From Virgibacillus senegalensis (lineage in GTDB: Bacteria; Bacillota; Bacilli; Bacillales; Amphibacillaceae), in NCBI RefSeq assembly GCF_000821245.2, contig NZ_LN611423.1, positions 418,417 to 482,416 on the forward strand: DNA of 64,000 nucleotides. The letters run 5' to 3'. Positions 39,457 through 49,047 of the stretch are shown here, piece after piece. The translations under genes and the position numbers were made by a program. The stretch's first letter is position 1. Every line of letters begins with the position of its first letter. Under the pieces are notes generated by a model. The model ran no database searches, was not told the origin of the DNA, and saw nothing but the letters and a program-made list of their open reading frames with translations.

Positions 39457-42303
39457 TTATTGGACCACTGCCTCTGTTTCCGTTTTATTCCCGAATTTCT
39501 TTGCCTTTACTGTGAAAAATACAAGCAAACCAATTTGGGATACGATGAAAATGCTAAGCAGTACAACCATATCTCCCGTAATCGACCCGCCTAACGAAAT
39601 AGCATGGCGATAGGCATCGATCGAATAGGTCATTGGCAAGTATGGATGAATCGCCTTGAAGAATCCATTGGACAGTTGAATAGGAAACGTTCCGGCTGAG
39701 CCACCCAGCTGCAATGTCAGCAAAATCAACATGAGGAATCTGCCGACGTTGCCAAATGCCAAGGAGAAAAATCCGATCAAGGCCATGAAAGCAAAGGAAA
39801 CCATAATGGAAATCAGGAACAATTCACTGACACTTCTCGCCTCTAATCCCAATCCCCAAACCATAACAGCCGTCATGATACCAGCCTGCAGAATGGAGAC
39901 CAGCAATACGATCGAGTATTTGCTAATCCACCAAGCAAAGCCAGAGGTAGGCGCTGTATGTGGCTGAAAGATCGGGAACAGCAGGCAAAAAATCACTGCG
40001 CCGACAAATAACGCCACTGACATCATATAGGGGGCCAATCCATATCCATAATTCGGAACGCTGGCCACTTCATCATTCAGTAGATTGGTAGGAGACGAAA
40101 ACATTTCCGCATTCCCATCATCTGTATTCGTGTCTTTTATTTCATCTGCACCTTCCCGGAGTTTTTCAGCGAGTTCATCAGCACCGCCTGCGAGTTCGAA
40201 ACTGCCATCCTCCAGTTGAGAAGCGCCCGATTCCAGCTCTTGTGAGCCACTATACAAGTCTGCCAGCCCACCGTTCAAGGACTCTAATCCCGACCTAAGC
40301 TGTGGAAGTCCCTTGGCAAGACTATTGGCACCATTGGTTAATTCCTCGCTGCTATCTGCTAATGCCTGGGAACCTTCCGTAAGACTATCTGATTGACGGT
40401 CTAGTTCTTCGGATCCGGAAGCAAGCCCATCTCCCTGCTCATCAAGCTGCTGTGCACCGGATTCCAGGTCTGCTGACCGGGCAGTTAATTGTCCCGCACC
40501 GGATTCCAATGATTCAGCTCCCTTATTCAGCTGATTCACTCCTGCAGTATAACTTTCAACACCGTTGTTCAGCTGTTCAGCCCCGTTTTGCAGTTCTGAC
40601 GATCCTTTAACAAGCTCCCCGGTTTTTGCTGCCATTTCATGAAGCCCTTCACTCAAGGCTCCACTACCCTCACTGGCGTCTTGAAGGCCACTATTCAGAC
40701 GTGTGACACCGCCTTGCAGTGTCTTACTCTCGGCATCGCCGACGACTGCCTCCTCAAGTTCCTGGTAACCTGCAGCGAGTTGGCTTACGCCTTCCATAGC
40801 ACCTGGATTCGATTGATTGCCCTCTAGTTGAACTATCATCTTCCCGATAGCACCGGACAACTCTTCCATCTGGCTGTTCAATTCCTCAACCTGTGCGTTT
40901 ACACCATCCACTATCGGCTGCATCGATTGTCCAGCCTGTGTGGTTTGGATTTCTTCGATTAACGCTTGCTTGTTGTTTTCTTCCAGATTCTCGCTGTTTT
41001 TGATCGTGTCGATGATTTCGGCATCATGCTTTGCTTTTAATCCATTAACCTGCTCCGACAAACCGTCTCCCGATTGGCTGCTGCCCGCTTCATCCATCCG
41101 GGTTTGCATCTCTTTCAAACCGGCAGTGATTTCATTCAACCCTTGAACCAATTGCTCACTATTGGCGGAAGCTCCTTGCAGTTGTTCTGCCAGTTTATCG
41201 ACTTGTCCTTGTAACGCTGCACTCCCTGAAGCCAACTCATTTAACCCTTCATCCAATTCGCCGCTTTTGCTCGCAGCTGATTGGACACCGTCATTTAACT
41301 GGCTGATACCAGGGATTAATTCCTCCATTCCCTCTGCCAATTGTTCACTGCCATTGATTAATTCAGAGCTGCGCGATGCAAGCTCATTGGCTCCCTGCGC
41401 TTGTCGTTCAAGACCGCTTTCCAGTTCATCGACACCAGACGTATATTGTTGTAATCCTTGATTAAGTGTAGACACGCCTGCAGTGTACTGTTGCAGGCCG
41501 TTATTCAGCGTTCCAACACCGGCCGTATAATCACCGATCCCGCCATTTAATGAACGCACGCCAGCTGTATATGCCTCCACACCACTGGCTAGTTCAGTTG
41601 CACCTTTAGCTGCCTGGCCTACATTGATGGCGATTTCCGCCGCTCCATCTCCGGCCGAATCAAGTCCGTTTTCAAATGTAACGATGCTTTGGGACAGTTT
41701 ATCAAGGTTATCACCAAGATCCTGACTGCCATCCTTCATTTCATTTGCTCCGTCTGCACCTTCTGCCATTCCATCACCAATATCGTTCAGCTTTCCAAAC
41801 ATGGCATTCGCATATTCCTTCGTCACGGACTGTGCGATTTCTTTATTTATATCCTCGGCGGCCGACGCACTAATCTTTTCCGCAATAAAGTTTTGACCGC
41901 TATTCGTATAGTACTCCAAGCTCATCTCACGCGGTTCGTCATCCAGCACGGTAGATGCATGCTGGGAAAAGTTTTCCGGGATGACAAGGACCATATAATA
42001 ATCACCATTTTCGAGTCCGTCCATCGCCGTCGTCCGGTCGGTAAAATGCCATTCCAAATTATTATCGTCCTTCAACCGATCGACCAGTTCTTTGCCCAGC
42101 TGTAATTTTTCTCCTTCAAAATCTGCCGCGACATCTTCATTTGCCACAGCCACCGGAAGATTTTCGATACTTCCATAAGGATCCCACATGGCATCCAGAA
42201 ATACACCAGCATATAAAATCGGAATCATCAACAATCCGAATACGACAATTAAGAGCTTCTTACTTTGGAACAGATTTTTCCATTCCGCCTTTACCATTTT
42301 CAC
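39457..42303 (-). CDS. YhgE/Pip-family membrane protein
   Basis: 948 residues. One N-terminal membrane span (LLIVVFGLLMIPILYAGVFL), a long extracellular coiled-coil region (about 190-700) built of degenerate repeats such as GLQQYTAGVSTLNQGL, and an ABC-2-type C-terminal membrane domain of five to six segments. Family members are phage receptors (Pip) or type VII secretion accessory-like proteins; exact role unknown. The GTG start 42303 is seven bases after GGAGGA and overlaps the stop of the Rrf2 gene by four bases, so they form one operon. Confidence 0.88.
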   Translation of the reverse strand: MKMVKAEWKNLFQSKKLLIVVFGLLMIPILYAGVFLDAMWDPYGSIENLPVAVANEDVAADFEGEKLQLGKELVDRLKDDNNLEWHFTDRTTAMDGLENGDYYMVLVIPENFSQHASTVLDDEPREMSLEYYTNSGQNFIAEKISASAAEDINKEIAQSVTKEYANAMFGKLNDIGDGMAEGADGANEMKDGSQDLGDNLDKLSQSIVTFENGLDSAGDGAAEIAINVGQAAKGATELASGVEAYTAGVRSLNGGIGDYTAGVGTLNNGLQQYTAGVSTLNQGLQQYTSGVDELESGLERQAQGANELASRSSELINGSEQLAEGMEELIPGISQLNDGVQSAASKSGELDEGLNELASGSAALQGQVDKLAEQLQGASANSEQLVQGLNEITAGLKEMQTRMDEAGSSQSGDGLSEQVNGLKAKHDAEIIDTIKNSENLEENNKQALIEEIQTTQAGQSMQPIVDGVNAQVEELNSQMEELSGAIGKMIVQLEGNQSNPGAMEGVSQLAAGYQELEEAVVGDAESKTLQGGVTRLNSGLQDASEGSGALSEGLHEMAAKTGELVKGSSELQNGAEQLNNGVESYTAGVNQLNKGAESLESGAGQLTARSADLESGAQQLDEQGDGLASGSEELDRQSDSLTEGSQALADSSEELTNGANSLAKGLPQLRSGLESLNGGLADLYSGSQELESGASQLEDGSFELAGGADELAEKLREGADEIKDTNTDDGNAEMFSSPTNLLNDEVASVPNYGYGLAPYMMSVALFVGAVIFCLLFPIFQPHTAPTSGFAWWISKYSIVLLVSILQAGIMTAVMVWGLGLEARSVSELFLISIMVSFAFMALIGFFSLAFGNVGRFLMLILLTLQLGGSAGTFPIQLSNGFFKAIHPYLPMTYSIDAYRHAISLGGSITGDMVVLLSIFIVSQIGLLVFFTVKAKKFGNKTETEAVVQ

Positions 42304-42818
42304 TGCTCATTCCTCCAGTTGCTGGATTGCAAGGCAAGAATGTCTTGTTTTCCCATTTCTTTATTCCAGTCGACCAATCGAACATCCCTTGTGCCGATGG
42401 TTTGTTCCAATATTTCTTCCAGCGTGACCGTTTGCAAGGTTTTTCGATAACTCATCTGCGCTTCCAAAAAGATTTCGGTAAACAGTTCTTCCCCTTTGAC
42501 CGCCAGCTTTGTTTCCGGAAATACGCTTTGGATGAGACCATCTACTTGAAGAAATGGATCAGTCCCTTCAATCGCATCGAGGATATCCAGCATAGTAATT
42601 TGGTCTGCGGGCCTGGCCAGCGAAAAGCCGCCCTGATTGCCGGATACCGAAGCAATCAATTCATTGACTACCATCTTTCTCATTACTTTTTTCAAGTAGG
42701 ATGGAGACACATTCAGTCTGGCACTGATGATATCACTCTTGACCGGCTGTTCCTCACTTTGGGTTGCCAGCATAACCAGGATGCTCACTGCCTGCTCCAC
42801 ACCACTTTTGATTTTCAA
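42300..42818 (-). CDS. Rrf2-family transcriptional regulator
   Basis: 172 residues. Winged helix at 1-80 starting MKIKSGVEQAVSILVMLATQ, with VSPSYLKKVMRKMVVNELIAS and the beta wing GNQGGFSLARPADQITM, hallmarks of Rrf2. The three cysteines that hold an iron-sulfur cluster in IscR/NsrR are absent, so it senses something else. Start is uncertain: TTG 42818 fits the family, GTG 42830 is the frame start; neither has a strong binding site. Overlaps yhgE and likely represses its own operon through the palindrome at 42864. Confidence 0.85.
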   Translation of the reverse strand: MKIKSGVEQAVSILVMLATQSEEQPVKSDIISARLNVSPSYLKKVMRKMVVNELIASVSGNQGGFSLARPADQITMLDILDAIEGTDPFLQVDGLIQSVFPETKLAVKGEELFTEIFLEAQMSYRKTLQTVTLEEILEQTIGTRDVRLVDWNKEMGKQDILALQSSNWRNEQ

Positions 42819-42850
42819 TTGAACACACACTTCTTTCTTTGTGGTTTTTT

Positions 42851-42878
42851 ATTATCCATAATGGACAATAATTGTCTA
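42851..42878 (-). promoter_or_regulatory. promoter of the Rrf2-yhgE operon
   Basis: Minus strand TAGACA, 16 bases, GATAAT, one mismatch in each box. It overlaps the palindromic operator. Confidence 0.6.
42864..42876. promoter_or_regulatory. candidate Rrf2 operator
   Basis: GACAATAATTGTC, a perfect 13-base palindrome lying between the -35 and -10 boxes of the Rrf2 promoter, well placed for autorepression. Confidence 0.6.
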
Positions 42879-42951
42879 CAAAGAATCATACTCCTGTTTT
42901 CACTAAAAAACAAGTCTTCCGCTCTTTTTTCACCCTTTTTCCTTCAACCAT

Positions 42952-42981
42952 AAAAAAAGAGGCCTTTTATTCAGGCCTCTG
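42952..42981 (-). terminator. terminator of the FUSC gene
   Basis: AGAGGCC / GGCCTCT with a seven-T run on the minus strand; it overlaps the region just behind the FUSC stop. Confidence 0.8.
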
Positions 42982-42983
42982 AC

Positions 42984-45161
42984 TTACTTTCCCTTTTCTT
43001 CCGCACCCATCTCTGTACTTAACAATACGATCGATTGGTTGATTCGCCATATATAATACAGGTGGTGAATAATATCGCCATTTCCCTGTTTTCTGCTTGG
43101 AGCCAACCGCTCAATCCGCTCCCGTTCTGGATCAAGCGCATATACCACTGCCTCACTATTATTTCCTTTCATCAATTGTTTCAACGTCTTGATATTGTGA
43201 TCGATGGTCCATTCAATCTTTTGAAAGTCCTCAACAAGCTCCGTTGGATAACGGAAATTCTTCTGATAGGAAGAAGCAACCAAATGCTTCGCATAATAAT
43301 TGACTGCTGTAAAAACAGTAATCCAGCGAAACAAATTGGCATTGTTAAAAGCTCCTGGTCGCTGCAGCAGGGACTTTGCTTCTTCCCTTACAGCCTGCAG
43401 CTTTTGATCCAGATTGAAGGCATTGTCGGTAAAGCTTTTGACATCGACATCCTCCCTGAATCTTTTCACATAGTCCGTTACAAACGGGCGAAGTGCTTCC
43501 AAATATTCTTCGAATGATTCGGCCACCTTGTCTTTTGTTTTCTTTGGAAAAATAACAGCCGAAACAACAAGGGCAATCAGGGCACCGGCAATGGTATCAA
43601 TCACCCTGGCTCCCATTAGCGCCAAGCTGATTCCTCCCAATAAAACATCGTATAAGAATGCGATCAGCATGGTGATGAATAAGCTCATCAAAGTATAAGA
43701 GACCGAAAAAATATAAAATGCCAGAAATACTACAAGAAACAACAAGGTGACTTCCAGTACCGAGTGTCCTGAAACAAGGTTTGCCAGGAAAAAACCGATC
43801 ACTGCCCCGAAAACCGTACCGAGGGAACGCTGAAAGCCTTTAATATACGTCCGGCCGACCGAAGCAGTACCTAGCTGGACAATAAATGCTGTAAGCAGAA
43901 CCCAGTATGGCTGTACTGGAGAGATAAGGTAGCCCGTGATAATTGCGAGCGTCCCTGTCACCAATGATTGAATAGCTTTCCTTGTGGAAGGTTCCATCTC
44001 TTCATTGTTTTCTTCCGGCTCTTCTTCTGTTCCTTCTTCCTCCTGGGCTTCGGTTATCGTACTGCTTCGGGTGCCCTGCTGTAAAGACAATTGTATGGTA
44101 GTTGCCCCTTCAATCACATGATTGGCTATTGATTCGATCCGTCTGATTAAATAAATCCAGCCCGCTGGCTTGGATTGCTTATCCAGTAAATCAACCAGCA
44201 AAAATCGGAGTGCCTGGAGCGCCCGCTCTGCCTCTTGCAAATTCTGTTCTTCATAATCCTGGGCAAGAACTTCGGCATCCCGCAGCGATGCCACTATCCA
44301 TACAATCAATTGGCGAATTTCGACCGCTTCCAATGCTTCCGCACGCTTTAGCCGCTGAACCGAATCCGCCAATGTTTCGATCAGCATTGCCGTGTCAAAC
44401 ACATAAAGTCTTAGTTGTGAGGCCTTTAATCCCGGCCATACACCTTCCACATCCTGGGCATTCAAGTCCTCCGAAACATTTCGCGCATACTCGCTCAATT
44501 TTACGACGTTCTTTTCCAGGCTTTTTATCCGCTTTCCAATTGTCTGTGTATCCTCGATAATCCGAATCAATATGTTGAAGGTGAGGTTCGCCTGGATATG
44601 AAACGAGCGCATGCTTCTTTTTAATACTTGAGCCGAATCCTTAAAAATCACAAAATTATAGAGATAAGCATATGCCACACCGATGGCGATACTCAAATAA
44701 AACCAAGGAAACTGTTCGGGTAATAGTTTTAAAAAGGATGAAAAGTAGACGGTCATGAAGCCGACCATCCCCAATGAAAAATAGCGGCTGCCATACTTGG
44801 AAAAATAAAAAGCACTGAAAATGACCAGGATCATTAACGCACCGACTAAATAAGCATTATTCGCCAAAAAGCTTCCGAGCGTTATGCCAAGAGAGCCCGA
44901 GACCGCCAACAGAAGTGTCGTTACCTTTTTTTGTTGTTTTGTATCATCCATCACCGTCATGATTCCGAGCATTCCAAGGATGCCTGCCACTAGCACTGGT
45001 GTAAACAGGTCGTTTCCACTTGCACGCAGGATAAACAGCACGGTGAACACGGAGGAAATTAAACTGGTTGTCGCTTTGCCAGCCTGCTGAAATCTTTTTC
45101 TGCCCGGATCCGAGGCGATCAGTCTGCCAAGCCAGTGGTGTTTTATGTGTAAGTGCTTCAT
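42984..45161 (-). CDS. FUSC-family membrane protein (aromatic acid exporter-like)
   Basis: 725 residues in two similar halves, each with about six membrane segments (40-190 and 400-560) joined and followed by cytosolic helical regions. This duplicated layout is that of FUSC/YccS/AaeB-type proteins, linked to export of aromatic acids or fusaric acid. Two starts fit: ATG 45161 (chosen, matches family) and ATG 45206 behind AAAGGTAAG. Single gene with its own terminator; substrate unknown. Confidence 0.82.
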   Translation of the reverse strand: MKHLHIKHHWLGRLIASDPGRKRFQQAGKATTSLISSVFTVLFILRASGNDLFTPVLVAGILGMLGIMTVMDDTKQQKKVTTLLLAVSGSLGITLGSFLANNAYLVGALMILVIFSAFYFSKYGSRYFSLGMVGFMTVYFSSFLKLLPEQFPWFYLSIAIGVAYAYLYNFVIFKDSAQVLKRSMRSFHIQANLTFNILIRIIEDTQTIGKRIKSLEKNVVKLSEYARNVSEDLNAQDVEGVWPGLKASQLRLYVFDTAMLIETLADSVQRLKRAEALEAVEIRQLIVWIVASLRDAEVLAQDYEEQNLQEAERALQALRFLLVDLLDKQSKPAGWIYLIRRIESIANHVIEGATTIQLSLQQGTRSSTITEAQEEEGTEEEPEENNEEMEPSTRKAIQSLVTGTLAIITGYLISPVQPYWVLLTAFIVQLGTASVGRTYIKGFQRSLGTVFGAVIGFFLANLVSGHSVLEVTLLFLVVFLAFYIFSVSYTLMSLFITMLIAFLYDVLLGGISLALMGARVIDTIAGALIALVVSAVIFPKKTKDKVAESFEEYLEALRPFVTDYVKRFREDVDVKSFTDNAFNLDQKLQAVREEAKSLLQRPGAFNNANLFRWITVFTAVNYYAKHLVASSYQKNFRYPTELVEDFQKIEWTIDHNIKTLKQLMKGNNSEAVVYALDPERERIERLAPSRKQGNGDIIHHLYYIWRINQSIVLLSTEMGAEEKGK

Positions 45162-45348
45162 GGAAATAGTCCGTCCTTTTATTTGGTGAATTTTTGATCC
45201 GTCCATTTGTCTCTTACCTTTGATACCGTTCTATTCCCTTATGTTAAGTTGCCTAGCCGTTCATTTCAACTTTTTTCTCATGGCCACCCTTATCATTTGG
45301 AATTAGATGGTAAAATAGTTACAAAGAGCGTCAGAAGGAGTTGAGCGA

Positions 45349-45615
45349 ATGGAGCAAAATGAACGAAAAACGCTTTATTTTTATTTGGGGTTAGGCTATA
45401 CCGGTCTCCTTCTGACAGGACTGGGAGCTCTAAGATTTATTAGCATTTATCATGATAAGACTGGACATGCCTTTTCTTTATTCGCCTTTATGATGTTATC
45501 GGCCTACATTCGTTACACAGAAAGAAAGCTTGAAGTAGGCAGCAAGGTGAAATTTCTGGGAAAAGCCGCATTCGTTTTCCTATTTTTTCTGCTTTCCCTT
45601 TGGTTATATCTTTAA
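45349..45615 (+). CDS. 88-residue membrane protein, unknown
   Basis: ATG 45349 with GAAGGAG nine bases upstream. Three hydrophobic segments: about 10-30 (YLGLGYTGLLLTGLGALRF), 42-53 and 70-88 (AAFVFLFFLLSLWLYL). No family recognised. It has its own terminator, and the divergent neighbour is the FUSC gene. Confidence 0.7.
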   Translation: MEQNERKTLYFYLGLGYTGLLLTGLGALRFISIYHDKTGHAFSLFAFMMLSAYIRYTERKLEVGSKVKFLGKAAFVFLFFLLSLWLYL

Positions 45616-45619
45616 GAAG

Positions 45620-45651
45620 TAAAAAGGAGCAGGCTGTTTAACCTGCTCCTG
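45620..45651. terminator. bidirectional terminator, 88-residue gene / ylmA
   Basis: AGGAGCAGG / CCTGCTCCT stem with A-run before and T-rich sequence after. Confidence 0.82.
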
Positions 45652-45660
45652 GTAATCTTT

Positions 45661-46455
45661 TTATAAAGTTGATTTGATTTGCAGCCATGGACGCGACTCT
45701 CTCCATTCGATTTCTACAGGGATCTGAAAAGTTTCGGACAGCAAGGAGGATGTCAGCGTTTCTTTCTTTTCCCCAGCTGCAACCACATTGCCTTTCTTCA
45801 TTAATAGTGCATGGGAAATCGCCGGAATCACTTCCTCCAGCTGATGGGTAACATAAAGCAGTGTTGGACCGCCCTCCTGGAAGGCCATTTTTTGTATCGC
45901 GGCCAATAATTGCTCTTTCGCATAAATATCCAATCCGTTACATGGTTCATCCAGAATAAGCATTTCCGGTTCCGGCATCAAAGCGCGCGCGATCATGACC
46001 CGGCGTTTTTCCCCTTGTGACAAATTTCCAAATGGACGATCAGCAAAATCCGCTACCTGAAATTGACGGAGCAAATTTACCGCCCGCCAAACATCCTGAT
46101 CATTAATCGCCTCATATATCCCGATGGACGCATGCTTGCCGCTTAGCACAACCTCTAACGCTGTGTCAGTTGGCCTTCTGAAAAATTGTTCATCAAGCGA
46201 GGAACTGACCCAGCCAATTGATTTGCGAAGTTCAGGCAAGTTGGTCTTTCCAAATCGATTTCCCAGCACATCCACCGTACCTTGGGTGGGCCACTCGTAT
46301 CCTGTCACGATTTTCAATAAGGAAGTTTTACCCGAGCCATTCAAACCCAATATCACCCAATGTTGTCCGGTACACACTTGCCAATCCACCTCTAGTAAGA
46401 TTTTCCTGCCTTCCCGTTGAAAGATGATTTGTTTTGCTTTGATAACTTCCGGCAT
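45661..46455 (-). CDS. ylmA: ABC transporter ATP-binding protein YlmA
   Basis: 264-residue ATPase: Walker A GLNGSGKTS, signature NLSQGEKRRVMIARAL, Walker B EMLILDEPCNGLD, H-loop VTHQLEEV. N-terminus and length match YlmA of B. subtilis. No permease gene adjoins it, so it must work with a distant partner or act without one. Start ATG 46455, AAAGGATG just upstream. Confidence 0.87.
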   Translation of the reverse strand: MPEVIKAKQIIFQREGRKILLEVDWQVCTGQHWVILGLNGSGKTSLLKIVTGYEWPTQGTVDVLGNRFGKTNLPELRKSIGWVSSSLDEQFFRRPTDTALEVVLSGKHASIGIYEAINDQDVWRAVNLLRQFQVADFADRPFGNLSQGEKRRVMIARALMPEPEMLILDEPCNGLDIYAKEQLLAAIQKMAFQEGGPTLLYVTHQLEEVIPAISHALLMKKGNVVAAGEKKETLTSSLLSETFQIPVEIEWRESRPWLQIKSTL

Positions 46456-46609
46456 CCTTTCACTTCCCGTTCTGTTTCTTTATCTGTTTCCTTAAACCTG
46501 ATTCATTGTTCTTTCATCTTAGACCGATACTTATCGAATTTCAAATGATAAATCAGAATATTCAAAAATAATCGGTAGATATAATTTGAAAACAGTCCTT
46601 TATACCTAT

Positions 46610-46638
46610 TTGCATAATCCGCACAGCCATGCTATAAT
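46610..46638 (+). promoter_or_regulatory. sigma-A promoter of the cold-shock gene
   Basis: TTGCAT, 17 bases, TATAAT: perfect -10. It predicts a long 5' leader of about 126 bases. Confidence 0.8.
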
Positions 46639-46644
46639 TAATCC

Positions 46645-46770
46645 AATTATTGTTGTTCGGTATGATTGTAATGAAAGAAGAAAAAGCTTTTTAGCGATTA
46701 TCGTCTTGAATGATTTTATAGAGCAGGAATAGTAATATATTGTGCTAAAAGCACTTGGAGGAATTTTTTT
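46645..46770 (+). ncRNA. long 5' leader of the cold-shock gene, likely RNA thermosensor
   Basis: The untranslated leader between predicted start and ATG 46771 is untypically long for such a small gene, as in cspA/cspB mRNAs, where it refolds in the cold. GTGCTAAAAGCAC, a short hairpin, lies just before the GGAGG. No detailed fold was calculated. Confidence 0.5.
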
Positions 46771-46971
46771 ATGACTAACGGTACAGTTAAATGGTTTAAC
46801 GCAGACAAAGGTTTCGGTTTTATTGAAGTAGAAGGCGGCGACGATGTATTCGTTCATTTCTCTGCCATTCAAGGCGAAGGCTTCAAAACATTGGATGAAG
46901 GCCAAGCAGTTTCTTTCGATATCGAAGAAGGCAACCGCGGACCTCAAGCAGCTAACGTTGTTAAAGCATAA
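46771..46971 (+). CDS. cold-shock protein, CspB/CspD type
   Basis: 66-residue single-strand nucleic-acid-binding OB-fold. RNP1 (KGFGFIE) and RNP2 (VFVHFSAI) are both intact, with [10 protein letters not shown] at the start. Acts as an RNA chaperone that melts mRNA structure in the cold. TTGGAGGA precedes ATG. Promoter, leader and terminator are all visible, so monocistronic. Confidence 0.96.
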   Translation: MTNGTVKWFNADKGFGFIEVEGGDDVFVHFSAIQGEGFKTLDEGQAVSFDIEEGNRGPQAANVVKA

Positions 46972-46982
46972 ATTGTTTAATC

Positions 46983-47017
46983 AAAAGGCTTTCCTATCAT
47001 AGGAAAGCCTTTTTTTG
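46983..47017 (+). terminator. terminator of the cold-shock gene
   Basis: AAAAGGCTTTCCT / AGGAAAGCCTTTT stem with a seven-T run. Confidence 0.92.
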
Positions 47018-47112
47018 TTACATAAGAGGGATACGTGATCCATGAAACCATTCATCTTGTTGGAATTGGTTACAATAAGCAAGTAACGTGACTATCTCGG
47101 GAGGTTATAAAT

Positions 47113-47877
47113 ATGAATATTTCTCAGAATACCATTTTAATTACAGGCGGATCTTCAGGGATCGGTTTAGCTTTGGCGCAACGATTTTTAGAAGACAACA
47201 ATAAGGTCATCATCGTCGGCAGGAATGAAGAAAAATTGAAAAAAGCACAACAAAAACACCCGCACCTACACACCAGCGTCTGCGATGTTGGCGAAGAAGC
47301 AGACCGTACAGCCCTGTTTGAGTGGGTTAAGAAGGAATTCCCTGACGTTAATGTCTTAATTAATAATGCCGGAATTCAACAACGTGCAAACCTCCATCAA
47401 GCTGCCGACCATTGGGCCGATTATCGAAAGGAGATTTCCATCAACGTCGATGGTCCTATTCATTTATCGATGTTGTTTGCTCCCTATTTTGCCCACAAGG
47501 AAAAATCAGGAATTATTAACGTTTCTTCCGGTTTGGCGTTTACCCCTGGTGTATGGGTGCCTGTCTATAGTGCTTCCAAAGCAGCTATCCATTCCTTTAC
47601 AATTTCTCTTCGGCTTCAGTTAGCAGAGACTGGAACGGAAGTAATAGAAGTCCTGCCCCCTGCTGTCAATACAGATTTGGGTGGAGCCGGGCAGCATACC
47701 TTTGGCGCAGATTTGAATGAATTTGCCGACTCCGTGTATAACCGAATCAAGCAAGGCGACTTGGAAATAGGCTTTGGCGCCTCTGAAAAAAGACTACGCG
47801 CTTCCCGGGATGAACTGGAGGAAGGCACGAAGAAGGCTTGGGAAAACTTCCTGCGAAACAATCCTGACTTCCTATAA
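47113..47877 (+). CDS. short-chain dehydrogenase, DltE-like
   Basis: 254-residue SDR: TGGSSGIGLALAQRF at residue 11, NNAGIQQ at about 84, catalytic Ser in INVSSGLAF and YSASKAAIHSF (Y-x3-K). C-terminal part ends with a helical region EKRLRASRDELEEGTKKAW. It resembles DltE-type oxidoreductases, whose substrate is unknown. TCGGGAGG precedes ATG. Own terminator downstream. Confidence 0.83.
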   Translation: MNISQNTILITGGSSGIGLALAQRFLEDNNKVIIVGRNEEKLKKAQQKHPHLHTSVCDVGEEADRTALFEWVKKEFPDVNVLINNAGIQQRANLHQAADHWADYRKEISINVDGPIHLSMLFAPYFAHKEKSGIINVSSGLAFTPGVWVPVYSASKAAIHSFTISLRLQLAETGTEVIEVLPPAVNTDLGGAGQHTFGADLNEFADSVYNRIKQGDLEIGFGASEKRLRASRDELEEGTKKAWENFLRNNPDFL

Positions 47878-47909
47878 GAAAAACGCCGGAATAAATTCCG
47901 GCGTTTTTT
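47878..47909. terminator. terminator of the DltE-like gene
   Basis: AAAAACGCCGGAAT / ATTCCGGCGTTTTT perfect stem with T-run. Confidence 0.92.
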
Positions 47910-47978
47910 CCTCCTATGCTTTTCGAGGAAGTAGATTGACGTTACTGTCTTAGCACTGCATTCGCCAATCGATGGTAC

Positions 47979-49022
47979 TTAAAGGACATCGATGAATTCT
48001 TGGAGCGAATACAACGTATTTCCGTCCCTGCCGGTTACGGTTTCGGCTGTAATCATCGAGTTAAGAACAGACTCCTCTGTTGCATCTGCCGTAGCAACAA
48101 ACGCCTGATCAATGTCATCCTCGTGGATGGCCCTGAAACGATTAAGTTGTCCATCATACTCGTGTTTGATTTGATTGGCAGTGGTAAACCCAATCATGAT
48201 ATCACCGCTTCCGTTACCAATATAGGACCCGCAACGGCTCAAACCAACTCCCGTCCTTTTGATGATCCGCTTAAGCTGGCGGGAGGATACTGGTAAATCT
48301 GTTGCCATCACGACGATAACAGAGCCCTTATCCGGCTCTTCACGACGGTCGGACAACCGATTTTGAATCGCCTTTCCTGCCTCCTGTCCATTCAGTCGGA
48401 AGTGCTCCAATGATCCGAAGTTGGTCAGCGTCAAAACTCCGATTGTGTAAGAACCATGCGGATAGGAAATCACCCTGGAAGAAGAACCGATTCCCCCTTT
48501 TAACCCGAAGCATTTCATTCCGGTTCCTGCGCCGACTGCCCCCTCCTTAAAGGAGACAGTCGCTGAAGCAAGCGCTTCTCTAACATGACGATTTTGAACG
48601 GCTCCCGCCCGTATATCATTAAGATACATATCATTACACTCACCGACAACCGGATTCACCGTCCCAGTCGACCTGCCAATTTCCGGGTTTTGTTCTAACA
48701 TGTAGTCTATCAAACTGGTGGTACACGTTCCGACACTTAACGTGTTAGTCAGCAAAATTGGCGTTTCTATTGTTCCCAGTTCTTCCACTTGAACCGTGCC
48801 TACCGATTTGCCGAAGCCGTTCAATACATGGGTGGTCCCTATTACTTTGCTGGTGAATAGATTGCCTTGATGCGGAAGGATTGCGGTCACCCCTGTCTTC
48901 AATGGACCGTCATCGATGGTGGCATGCCCGGCCATCACCCCGCTTACGTCCGTAATCTTATTGAGGCGTCCGGGTTCCAGGCTGCCGATTTTGATTCCAT
49001 AATCCCTGATTTTTTTCTGCAA
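47979..49022 (-). CDS. P1-family aminopeptidase/esterase (DmpA/BapA type)
   Basis: 347-residue Ntn-type hydrolase related to L-aminopeptidase D-Ala-esterase. ITDVSGVMAGHATI and GAVGAGTGMKCFGLKGGIGSSSR are family blocks; the self-cleavage and nucleophile region is VVMATDLPVSSRQLKRI. Family members are processed to two chains and release N-terminal or beta-amino residues. Start TTG 49022 with GGGGGATGG upstream. Followed upstream by the AraC regulator gene, 26 bases away, likely one operon. Confidence 0.85.
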   Translation of the reverse strand: MQKKIRDYGIKIGSLEPGRLNKITDVSGVMAGHATIDDGPLKTGVTAILPHQGNLFTSKVIGTTHVLNGFGKSVGTVQVEELGTIETPILLTNTLSVGTCTTSLIDYMLEQNPEIGRSTGTVNPVVGECNDMYLNDIRAGAVQNRHVREALASATVSFKEGAVGAGTGMKCFGLKGGIGSSSRVISYPHGSYTIGVLTLTNFGSLEHFRLNGQEAGKAIQNRLSDRREEPDKGSVIVVMATDLPVSSRQLKRIIKRTGVGLSRCGSYIGNGSGDIMIGFTTANQIKHEYDGQLNRFRAIHEDDIDQAFVATADATEESVLNSMITAETVTGRDGNTLYSLQEFIDVL

Positions 49023-49047
49023 GGACCATCCCCCCTTACTGTTTCTC

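Noticed and set aside
41400..42000. tandem DNA repeats or a CRISPR-like pattern in the yhgE gene
   Set aside because: The periodicity is at the protein level (coiled-coil repeats) and fits the YhgE family; DNA repeats are degenerate. No CRISPR array was seen in the window.
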